A DNA stretch of 64,000 nt from Blasia pusilla (Eukaryota; Marchantiophyta; Marchantiopsida; Blasiales), in contig CM114272.1 of the NCBI GenBank assembly GCA_050084515.1, forward strand, positions 7,564,001-7,628,000. The letters run 5' to 3'. Both the position numbers and the translations under genes were made by a program. The notes below the pieces were generated by a model. It searched no databases. It worked only from the letters and a program-made list of their open reading frames with translations, and was not told the origin of the DNA. Below, in pieces: positions 21,001 through 30,546 of the stretch (position 1 is its first letter; each line of letters opens with the position of its first letter).

Positions 21001-23154
21001 CAACTAGACCACCTCGTCCTGTTAAGAATTCCACCCCGGAAACTCAGACGTGCTCCCCAGCCACTCCAGTTCCGAGGACACCCGGGAGAACTTCCATGAG
21101 TAGAGAGGATTTTTACTCCCCACTTAAGGCGAACAAGCTCAGTAGAGGGTCCCTCTTCTCGAAGGAAGAGAGAGAGGGTCAAGATTTGGAGACTGATATC
21201 TCAAGAACTTCAGCTGCAAAATCCAAGCGCAGCATGGAAGAGGTCAACGATGGAATTGTGGCAGCCAGGTTTGAATCTCATGCTGGCTATAGAGAAAAGG
21301 CAGAAGCCCTGTTGGAAGGATCGCCACATGTGGTAAGGAAAACTTTGAAAGGTATCTCTGAAACAGATCTTGGACTCATTCATTCTGTCAAGGCTTCACC
21401 TATCAAATTACAAACCTTGAACTCGCCAGCCACTCCAGTCCCCCATACTCCAGTGAGAATTGCACGAGGTAAGGAGTTTCTGTACTCCCCGCCCAAGCGG
21501 ACAAAGTTCAATAGAGGGTCCTTATTCTCGAAAGAAGAGACACAAGACCAAGGATTGAAATCTCAGGTCCTGATCGCTTCAGCTGTATCACATGGTGTAG
21601 AGGCCAAGACGGGCATGGAAGAGGCTAAAGGAGGAATTGCAGTGGCTGAGATTGATTCAGTTGCTGGCTGTAGGGTAGAAACTGAAGCTCAATTGAAAGT
21701 AGCACCACTTGTTGTAAAGAAGATTGTGAGTGGCATCTCCGAAGCAGACCTTGACATCCTCCATTGTCTCCCTGCAGAGCTCATCCAATCGGTAATTTCC
21801 TAGCTTCTATCAGCGATGCAGTCTTTGTTAGATGATGCTAAGGATCTTCAAAACCGTTTAGAAGCAGCAAATATTGTGAATGGAAGCATGTGCTCTGTAA
21901 GTCCCCTTGATTTGTGGGCTGTGGACTTGAGAAGCAAAGAGTGCAGTGAAGGTTTTTGATTTAGAATCAACTCGTACTCATTCAAGGCATGAAGTTGAGT
22001 CTCTAGTATTGAATGCAAAATACCAGGTCCTAGCTCTGCTTGGTAGGTGTGGTTCCATCCGAATCAACCACTCGCTTTCCAGATTCAGCAGATGGCTGAA
22101 ATTATCATGATGTGTCCATTGGATGAATCTAGGTGCGGGAGAAGGAAAGGAGAATCCAAACTGAGAACAGCGAGGAGTCTATTATCCTCAGACGGCGGCA
22201 GCAAATGATGGCTGGTGTCCCCAAGCTTTTCAACCAGCTTCGGCTCATTTTCCAATCTCTGCACCGCTCAGTTCTTCCACGGACTGAGCTCTTAAAAAAC
22301 GTTCTGTCCGCCAGTGTGGACATTACAGACAAAGGTATTTCCCATAAGTTTTATTGAGCTGAATTATGTACTTCAGTCCAAGTCTTCTGCTCAACTTGAC
22401 ATTTCACATGAATCTTTCTTGCTGTTCCCTTTGGTCAAGTGTGGTAAATGGTCACTCGTGAACTCGATTAGACTTCAAAGGTTGCATTAGTCTCTCTCAA
22501 ATGATCAGTACATCCCATCTAGTTTTCAAATGTGCCAGCTCAAATCAGGTTTCAAAGGGTTAGAGCTGAGAGTGAAGTTACTGACCTACTCAGTGAAATG
22601 CCTACTTACTGCCATTGCAATGGTCTCACAGGAGAGGTAGAGGAACGACTCCAGCTGCTCATTGAATTGGCTCCAGAATGGATTACCACACGACTTTCTC
22701 ACTCTGGCGAGCCTATTTATAGGTTAGCATATTATACTTGTTACATTGTTCTTCGTGTTAGGTTTCCTCAAAGAACGAGATTGAATGAATGAACCACTGA
22801 TCACAATGCGTCTGTTCTCAGTTGTGTAAGGGCACTGTGCTGTAATTTACTTGCAGGATAGTTTGCAGGAAACGAAACTGAAATAGTGGCATCACATGTA
22901 TCTGTTTAATTGCAGGCATGAAAATGCATTGTGAGATCGCAGCATAAATGTTTTCCTTTAGCCTCCTAAGTCTTGTCAGGAAGGACCTGAATGTAAGTGA
23001 ATCTGCGTGAAGGTCCAACCCTGGAGGCCCCAGGGATAATGTCGCATCCTTGTGCACTGACTTTTGGATTGGTTCTATCTGCTATGTGGGCAGGATTGAC
23101 AAAAGAGCGGATATGGCTGGAATTCAGAGAAAACTTCTTGCAAGTAAATTTTGA
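18046..23154 (+). CDS. CDT1: CDT1, DNA replication licensing factor
   Basis: Loads the MCM helicase at origins together with ORC and CDC6; held in check by degradation after S-phase entry. Exons: 18046-18446, 18979-19098, 19325-19574, 20086-20128, 20284-21791, 22133-22334, 22632-22722, 23094-23154. All joins are GT-AG and in phase, giving 2676 bp and 891 residues. Exons 2-3 encode the central domain (SFKAVCKTVESMSKR, then RFLPKHLSQIKHLFPE, as in DRRF..HLAQLKYILPEA of plant CDT1; then FRARLHEFAKSHP). Exons 6-7 encode the C-terminal MCM-binding winged helix (PKLFNQLRLIFQSLHRSV, EVEERLQLLIELAPEWI). The 155-bp intron 20129-20283 is the least certain, but without it the frame breaks. Exon 5 is unusually long and carries internal repeats, which is why the protein exceeds the roughly 570 residues of Arabidopsis CDT1a. 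Confidence 0.92.
19561..19870 (+). repeat. Tandem duplication in CDT1 intron 3, including the splice donor
   Basis: The stretch starting 'agtcacatcccaaggtagga' at 19561 is repeated from about 19720 ('agtcacatcccaaggtagca'), unit about 160 bp. Both copies continue through 'tgacattgcgt', 'gggattacaac', 'cccaatttcca' and 'gctgcatcaggaaa'. The unit begins inside exon 3, so the exon end and its GT donor are duplicated. A third partial match, 'ccaagtcacatcc', starts near 19901. Confidence 0.8.
20340..20780 (+). repeat. Three SFRPFFS-type motifs in CDT1 exon 5
   Basis: The protein repeats SSHFPGSFRPFFS, SHFITSFKPFFS and KHFSPSFRPVFS, at about 20347-20380, 20464-20500 and 20735-20770. Each has acidic/Ser residues before and basic residues after. 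The shape resembles a docking motif, but none matches a full PIP box (Q-x2-L-x2-F-F). Confidence 0.6.
21060..21791 (+). repeat. In-frame 123-residue duplication in CDT1 exon 5
   Basis: Two units start at 21060 and 21429, exactly 369 bp apart. Each runs from ATPVP(R/H)TP through FYSPLK / LYSPPK, RGSLFSKEE and VV(R/K)K to GISE(T/A)DL. The second unit ends in the conserved LPAELIQS that leads into the C-terminal domain. Both carry TP/SP sites, likely cyclin-dependent kinase targets (inference). Confidence 0.8.
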
Positions 23155-24321
23155 TGGAAAGGAGAGATCTCCTTTGTCGGGTTATCTCTAGTTTTGAGTT
23201 TTGTGTAAAATAGAGTAAATGTGGGCATGCTGGGGTTTATACATAGAAGCAGAGAGGTGAAATGGTAAAATCATTATTCTTTCTGCGCCCAAAATCATCC
23301 CCACCAAATATATGCTGTATATACAAGATTCTCTCTGAACACAAAAGTCGGCAGATCAGATGTGCCAATAGCAGAGAAACATCTGATCCCACTCACAACT
23401 TGTACCTTTATAATAAACCTTGGAATATCTTCATGGCTAGACCTTTTACACGTGAATAGGGTTCTTACAGGCCGTCAGTACTCTCCACTGATGCCCTATC
23501 CGTCGCTTTCCAGTCCCTGTAATGTATGACTGCTGGTTCCCGTCTTTTTCTACAAACAGCCCTGTTCACCTGGGTGAACGTGCTTTGTTTTGACATGTGG
23601 TGGTTTGAAATGACTGTCTTTCTTGGAATCACACTCTCTGCTAAGCTAAAATGTCTACCTACCTTTTGGAATCCATGTCTATGGTTTGAATAAATCTGGA
23701 CATGGTGATCGTTTAGTAGTAAAGCTGGTACTGGATTCTCAACACAGCAAAGATAACATGGGAGAGTACTCAAGAATTTACTTACCAACATGTCCTGTTA
23801 TGGTAAGGGAAAAGGGCAATGGAGACCACAGTAGAGAAAATGAAGTTGGTCCTGCTCTTCAACACATTGGCAATAGATGGAGGTGGGGACCCTGAACAGA
23901 ATTCGTAGTGGAATGTCATAACTACAAGAATGAAAAAATGTACACCCAAACTCTTCAAACCCTAAACCCGCAATCGTCTCTTCACTGTTGGACCACTTGC
24001 CAGTAATTGAGCACAGCTGAAGAGGTTCTCTTGTGATAAATTCCACTCTATGATTACCACTACTCGGAGATAAAATTTCACGTTCAATAGGCCTGACAAT
24101 ATATCCGCTTCCAAAGCAGAGAAAGGCCACCAGTGAACCGGTTGCCATGCAAGGAAACCAACGAAGACTCTAATTGCTCCCTAAATTCTGAGCAGCTCAA
24201 CATAGTCGAATATGTCAAGTAATGTCACGCTTGAATCTCCAGCTGAACAACAATGCTCTGGTCATATCCACAGAACAATGTCAATTCCGGTCGACCAAGA
24301 GACCTGAAGCTTTTTGTCCAC
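23155..24321. other. Intergenic between convergent CDT1 and PAXX/XLF-like genes
   Basis: Holds the 3' untranslated ends of both genes. A minus-strand open stretch at 23798-24148 (116 codons) has no recognised domain. It could be an alternative 3' exon or plain untranslated sequence. Confidence 0.4.
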
Positions 24322-26542
24322 CTACTCTGCCCCCTCAGAGATTGTAGTACCTCTACGCTTGACCCTGCATTGTGACGAAATAAATCACTTTTGTTAGCAG
24401 CAAACGCACCCACTTTGTTCAGCAGCCGAGAATCACGTCAACTACTAGTCTCAGTGCTGCGAAAAAATCAAACTTTCACTTTATTGGCGTCAATCCACTT
24501 TTCTAAAAGGTAACAGACTGATAGGTCATTGACTTTGCAGTGATTTCGAGAAGAGACTTTGGTTGAATCTTTGGCTTAGAATCCTATAATTTTGAGGCAA
24601 GGATGCACTACTCGCTACCTGAAGTAACCAGGAATACATTACAGTAAGAGCTCTCTCACCTGCGCGAGGCGGGAGCGGAATGAACCTTGCCCTTCTTGTC
24701 AGGCGGCTTCGCTGCTGGCCCATCTTTGCTTTGCTCTGAAATTCCTGACACCGGAAGGGCTAGAACAATACAGAGCAAAATGAAAGCAGGGGGCCATTGA
24801 GCATCACATCCACTGAGCGGGTTCCACAAAGTGACATCAGACATCAAAGTACGATAAACTATACCTCAGAAAATATGGGTGTGTGAGAAGACGAAGGATA
24901 TTCCACCTGTTGGAGCAGGAGGCTGAGAAGGAATCATAACTTCCTTCATGTCAATCTGAGTTGGTGGTAAACCCACAAATTGTGAGCCACCTGGTGTAGA
25001 GAATAGCTGAGAAGCACGATCGCGATGATGTTTCTTCCTGACCGTAAAACTCTCTCTGGATGAATCGATCTGCTCCTGCAGAGTTTCACATCTGGCCTGA
25101 AATGCCCCACTAAAACTTAGCTGGATTTCAGAACTCGTTTGGTAAGAGGGAGATATTTTAAGAATCCTGAAATCGTCTTTCATTTTAAATAACCAAATTA
25201 GGTCATAAAAAACCCTTGTAAACGTGTACGGTGGCCCAATTGAAAATGCAGAAAAAGAGAGGAACAAAACCTACCTTCTCTGTGCCCAACATTGTGTCTA
25301 GATAGGAGACCCGAGCTTTCTCTGTTGAAGTCACGAACACAAATCATGGCACATTCATCAGTTGCATTGAAGAAGAAGAAGAATAAGAAGAAATTTCTAA
25401 AGTCAAGAGACAATATCTGTCCCAACTTTGTACCCTTTGGTTGCACCTTGCTGGGCAGGGCAGGGTAAGGAAATCGGCTGACAGTCTGGCCAAGAGTCAA
25501 TCAATGGAGGAAAAGGGAAGAGGGCTGATAAAAGTGGCAATTGGAACACAGAAGTAAGGAATGCACCCGCAGCAAGTGCTGAAGATTGTGCATGAAAGGC
25601 CTGGAACAAGCCCACAGAAATGGATCCCATGGCATCCTGAGCATGTAAACCTTCGAGCTTTGTCAGTGCCAGAGACAGACGAGGAGTTCCCTTGGTCTTC
25701 TGAGCTACGACCTGTGCAGACGTGGCCCCTGCGACCATTCCTAACAAACATCAGCACACTTGGTTCCAGATACCTATCAGCTAAAGCCCGAAGTAAACGA
25801 GTTCACATGAATGAAGTTTCACACCATGATGAGGGAGAATAGACCTCTCCCAAGTTTCGTCCGGATAGCCCCACAATGCAACGCAAGGGAAGGGTTGTCG
25901 ACAAGGACAAAAAAAGAAGCACCTTCTTATCATGCGACAACTCCATCAGTGGAATAATGGTTGAGGATGCACCATGACCATCAACTGAAGCTGGACCTCC
26001 CAGCTCTAGCTTCACATTGTTGGATAACAGTGCGGCCCTTAAATAGCCTAGAAAATCATTCCACGAACCACCGATTCCCACCTCGTCCCTCTGCAACAAG
26101 AAACCAACAACTTCAATTCCTTCGATCTCAAGGAGCCAACAAATCATAGCGTCATCGAAGCAGAGACTTAACTCCACACAGACAAAAACCACTCCGCACA
26201 AAGCCACCGCAGCAAAGCCCTTACAGCGTCGCCTCATTCAACTTCGCTTTTACAAGGCAGCAAGGCTTTAATTTCCCGACGGAACCAAAGAGCAGAGGTG
26301 ATCCAGAAGAGACTGGAGCACAATCTTACAAGCGCTTGCAACTCATCAACAGAAAATTCGGAGCGCCACGTTTGGGAATGGAAGTCGGAGATGGAGAGGC
26401 ACAAGTGGAAACGATCAGTAGGCACCAAGGAGAAGAGGAAGGGAAGCAGTGCCGTTTTTCTGTTGTTGCTGCTGCTGCTCTGGAATGAGCCCTCCGCTCG
26501 TCCATACACCGCCTCCACTTGCTCCACACTCGCTGCCACCAT
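24322..26542 (-). CDS. XRCC4/XLF/PAXX-superfamily-like protein (non-homologous end joining), predicted
   Basis: Seven-exon model on the minus strand: 26542-26330, 26090-25923, 25711-25567, 25321-25275, 25096-24907, 24744-24660, 24364-24322. All joins are GT-AG and in phase, giving 891 bp and 296 residues. Exon 1 ends in LSISDFHSQTWRSEFSVDEL, matching the superfamily pattern of a beta strand, then D-x(4-6)-W (PAXX: TDAAELW..F..DSL; XLF: SDLQQVW). Exon 2 gives the second half of the head (VKLELGGP, IIPLMEL). Exons 3-5 encode a long helix (VSYLDTMLGTEK, ARCETLQEQID) and a Pro-rich linker. Exons 6-7 give a basic tail (KPPDKKGKVHS, RRVKRRG), where XLF and PAXX carry a Ku-binding tail. Expected role: bridging Ku and ligase IV-XRCC4 at breaks. 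Exons 3 and 7 are the weakest calls. A SAS-6-like head is the main alternative. Confidence 0.5.
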
Positions 26543-27129
26543 TGCCTCCTATTGAATTTTGCAATGACCTTCTCCTTTCAATTGTCTTCTTTTCCTTGTT
26601 CACCTCTCCTCTCGTTCCGAGTTTTTCTTCTCACTGTGCTCCTCTCTTTCCAATTTTCTAGTGTCCTTATGCTCTACTCCTTCCAATTTTCTATTCTTGT
26701 TCTCGTTCTCGTTCTCGATCTCATTCTGCTTCTCTCCTCTCCTTGCAATTTTCTCGTCTCCTTTTGCTTCCCTCCTTCCTTTCCACTTTCTCTTGTCCTT
26801 CTGAACTCAACTCAAGTTTGACGAGCAGGGGATTGCCATCCGTAGCTAACTACAACTTCATTTTCCCGACTTTCCATTTCGTTTCTTCCGAATCTCCTCT
26901 GTGGCGATCCCCTATAAATTCTCTGCAGTGCTCCGGCCGATCTTCTCGAGTAAGCTGTGAATACGCTCTATTGCTCTGTCTGCTCTCGAAACCTCTTCCA
27001 TTCCACCGCTTTTTCTCCAATCTGCCGAAACCGTTGCGCTTCTCCTCCCCGACTACTAACTACGTCACCGGCACCGTCTCCTCTGCCGTTCCGCTGTCAA
27101 ATCTGAGAAATTCCTCGCGCAACTCCAAT
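26543..27129. other. Upstream region of PAXX/XLF-like gene, pyrimidine-rich
   Basis: The plus strand is strongly C/T-rich, so the open frames here (26449-26821, 26743-27222) are composition artefacts with Ser/Leu/Pro/Phe runs. Probably promoter and leader of the minus-strand gene. Confidence 0.45.
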
Positions 27130-27465
27130 CCATCGCCATCTCTTCCTGCCTTCTCACAAGCTAATTCGCGGAATTCCTTCTATCCACTAATCCATCGCCG
27201 TCCTTTCGTGCCTTCCCACTGACTGATTCTCGGAATCCCTCGCGCTCCTATCCACTCCTCCATCGTCGTCTCGTCCTGCCTTCCCACTGACTCATTCTCT
27301 GAATTTCTCGCGCTTTCATCCCCTACTCCATCGCCGTCTCTTCCTGTCTTTCCGCTGGAAGCATCTCGGAATTCCTCGCGCTACTATCCACTCCTCCATC
27401 GCCGTCTCTTCCTGCCTTTCCGTTCGCAAATTTGCTGAACCCTTCGCGCTTCTCTCAAGTACTCT
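27130..27465 (+). repeat. 68-bp minisatellite, five copies
   Basis: Units beginning CCATCGCCGTCTCTTCCTG start at 27130, 27192, 27258, 27328 and 27396, with a partial unit at 27466; spacing is 62-70 bp. The array lies upstream of the PAXX/XLF-like gene. Confidence 0.85.
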
Positions 27466-27484
27466 CCATCGCATGGAACGCGAA

Positions 27485-27580
27485 CCTTCGAACCAGACAC
27501 AGACACAGAACGAGGAGGAGTTCCTGTGCTCTCCGGAGCTACGAGTTTCGCACACGTGGCCCCTGCCACCTGACCTAAAC
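27485..27580 (-). pseudogene. Partial copy of PAXX/XLF-like exon 3 region
   Basis: The plus strand here ('gaggagttcctgtgctctccggagctacga...cacgtggcccctg') parallels 25665-25740 ('gaggagttcccttggtcttctgagctacgacctg...gacgtggcccctg'). On the minus strand both read AGAT-x-A then a short stretch and GTP. The copy lacks the rest of the gene. Confidence 0.55.
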
Positions 27581-27619
27581 AACTTCATAACGTGCTCCTT
27601 GTGGCTTCCAACAATGATC

Positions 27620-27979
27620 AAGACCTAATGGATTCGGAACAAGTGATGGATGGTGGGAATATTCTGGAAATTGTCTTAAAATGCTATTAAGTATGAAAGT
27701 GGGGAATTGGTGGAAGATTAAAAAGATTAGGAGGAAATTTTGGTGTCATGTGGAGAGAAGGTAAGTGAGTAGAGTATTTGAGGTAGTGTGAAGATTTACA
27801 GATATTTGATGTAAATGTAAATTTGGTGGTGGAGTAGTAAATTAAAAAGAGAGGAGTGCAAATATGCAAAAAAAAAAAAGAATGTAATTAAAGATGTAGG
27901 AGATGAAAAGGAACTTAGGAATGAAAAAAATTGATATGGTAAAAAAGATAAGGTTTAAGTAGAGAGGTAGAAAGGTAAA

Positions 27980-28011
<32 letters not shown>

Positions 28012-28473
28012 GGGAAAAAAAAATGAAGATATTATTATGTGGAAAGATTTATTATAGTGTGGGTATTGAGGGTGGTTGTAGTAAAAATTGTTGTTATATA
28101 AGCGAAAAAGGTTAGACCGATTTGTAGGAGGAGATGCAAAGTGCAAAGTTGAAATGCAATTGTTGAATCAGACATGAGTAGAATGTACAATTCCATGAGA
28201 GTAACGATGGACATACTAGTTGGACATACTAGTTTAATCACTGAATTAGAGTAAACTAGAATAAAAGAGCTTGTAGGTCTGCAGATTGAAAGAGCAAGAG
28301 AAGGTACAAAAAGAACTGTAAGAGACTGTGAATGTAGAGGCCAAAAATGGAAGTAAATGTTTGAACACGGGACGAAGATATAGTGTAAGTAACAATAAGT
28401 AAGAGATGTGATGGAATGTGTAAAAAATACTAGGAAAAGAATAGATCTAAGTGAATGTACTTAACAGGAAAGT
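27620..28473. other. AT-rich, purine-skewed intergenic DNA
   Basis: The plus strand is rich in G and A and poor in C; open frames are short. No gene is supported. The same skew continues through about 29.7 kb. Confidence 0.4.
27984..28011 (+). repeat. TA microsatellite
   Basis: (AT)14 in AT-rich intergenic DNA. Confidence 0.85.
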
Positions 28474-29114
28474 TGTCACGTCTTTGGATAGATTGGTGAG
28501 ATCTAGTAGAGCGCCTTCGCGAGTAGTGGAGGACAGACTCAAGAGGTTGAGGATGACCTATTGAGGCCCTGAGAAACTTGGGAGAGCAGGTTTCCCCTTC
28601 GTTTCGGCTCATTTGGAGCCATATTGATTTACTTACTATTTTAGGTAAGTACAATTTAGAGTATATGGTTGACTTTCTATTTTTTTAAGTGGACCTTGAC
28701 CTCTTACATGAGATCAAGAACCAAGGAGGTGACTTGGGAGCATAGGTTACCATGGAGAGAACTTGGGAGAGGGGAGGGGTATACCTCAAGGAGAGAGAGC
28801 TTGAGAGCTCATTCTCTCTTTATTGAACCTCTTGGCATGAGGCGACGGAGCTATGGTCTTGCTTGCCTTGTATGTGTACCCCAAGCCTCTCATTCGGAGA
28901 GTGGATTTGGTTTGACGTTGAGAGAGATATGTGAGAGTGCACACATTTGAGAGCTATGGTGTTGTGAGAGATTGGATCTTGATTTAATTGGAGATATTTT
29001 GGTACTTCTTGTCTCGTTGATTGGATGCCATGAGTTAGCATGAGATCGTGCGTGTTTGTGTGTGTGTTTGGTGACAGCGATGTATGTTGTGTAGCGATAT
29101 GTATGCGCACGACA
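28474..29114 (+). repeat. LTR-like dispersed repeat, full copy (copy C)
   Basis: 641 bp, begins TGTCACGTCTTTGG and ends TGCGCACGACA. Copies A and B at the window start match it along most of its length. TG...CA ends and the isolated position fit a solo LTR. I could not find a convincing target duplication (AAAGT before, AAATG after). Confidence 0.55.
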
Positions 29115-29814
29115 AAATGAAAAAATAAAGTAGCAGTAAAGAAATAAGGCAGAAGGGATGTATATAGTAGGAAAGTTGAAGTTAAGGAGCATGAGAGAAG
29201 TATGCATTGTAGTTAAAGGAGAAAAAAAAGAATGGGAGATGCACACGGACCTGATATGTAGCAATAATGGATGCGTGGAAAGTGTAAGCAAGCAACGTGA
29301 AAGATGAAATTCATGAAGATGAAAGAAGAAAGTTATGAACGTGAAGGATAGTTACAGTAGTAATACAAGACAAAGATGGCTTTTGAAAGAGATTATGGAT
29401 TGATTAGGAATAATAGAGAGAGGAAATACAAGATATGGAAAGTACACATTGGGAAAGTAGAATGCTGCAAATGTGAAAAGAACATGTAGTGTAAGCAAAG
29501 TAGGGTAAAAAAAAGGAGATAGACAATGCAGATATACGAAATAGCATGCTATAAAATCTAGGAGAAGCAAAGTACATGGTAGGAAAGTAATGAGACATAT
29601 AGAATTTAGAAAAGAGCAGTTGAAAGTTAAAGTGCTATGTGGCAAAATTGCACTCATGTTGTAGTTAAGAGTGGAACTCAGTCATCATCAGAAAATCAAT
29701 GGTACAGTAGTATCCCTCGAAATGCTGATAGATTCAAAACTGCTTCTTTGAAGAACACTACAGTAGTAGTATTACAAAATAGAAGGTAATAAGTAGAAAG
29801 ATCTAGAGCTTTCT

Positions 29815-30503
29815 ACTGATGCGGTACTGATTGAATTATGTTGGCGCCTTCTGCACAAAACCCAGAGACCACTCCATACATTAACAAAAATATGGTGAAC
29901 TCACCAAGTAAGCGCAAATGTGCATGATAAGGGCTTCTTTTTGCAGACTTACAAAGTAAGAAAACAGCGTGAGTAGATGCCAAAAAAATGGGAGCATGCA
30001 CATGCAAAGAAACTGTGGAATATAGGGAGAGAAGTGAATTGGAAAGAAGGAAAAAACACCAGAGGCTGGAGCATCCTTATTATGAAGACGGAACTTGTTG
30101 TTCCAATCCTCGCCTTGGGCAATCATTGTTTGACCAAGATTGTCACAAAATCTCATTTGGTTTTCTGTGGGTTGGACCAAGCGTGGTGCTTGTACTTTTG
30201 GTATACTCTCCATGTCGTTAAGGATCATGGAGGCAAATTCCATATAGCTTGCAGGAACCTGTTGGCTTAGAGTTAGAAATAATAAGGTAGGAAAATGGCG
30301 TGAGGTTTGAAAGTAAGTTGAATTACTTGAGATTGGGGTGGAGGCGAATCAGCGTGGTGAGGAGGCGATAGGGCAGGCTCATCGTCATACGATGGGAGCA
30401 TAGAGGTGCCAGCCTGCCGCATGTAAGACATAGAGGATGGTGGAGTTGTTCCTCCAATGACCTTCTTACCCCTGGACTAGGTGCTGCTATTAGTTGATGC
30501 CAT
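29815..30503 (-). pseudogene. Unknown multi-exon coding remnant next to Helitron helicase
   Basis: ATG at 30503-30501 opens a Ser/Pro-rich stretch (MASTNSST, then GGTTPPSSMSYMRQAG, DSPPPQSQ) to a donor near 30327, with an in-frame TAG at codon 9. A second exon, 30258-30060, encodes PASYMEFASMILNDME and QMRFCDNLGQTMIAQ and ends at G|GTGTTT. Short further exons near 29.95 and 29.83 kb may close it. No family recognised. It is on the same strand as, and just downstream of, the Helitron helicase, so it may be an accessory or captured gene fragment. Confidence 0.3.
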
Positions 30504-30546
30504 TGTGCATGAGGAAGAAAGTTGTAGTAAAAGTAGAAAGTGCAAG

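Noticed and set aside
26449-27222. Plus-strand Ser/Leu/Pro/Phe-rich ORFs
   Set aside because: The strongly pyrimidine-rich strand removes stops; no domain; lies in the promoter region of a minus-strand gene.
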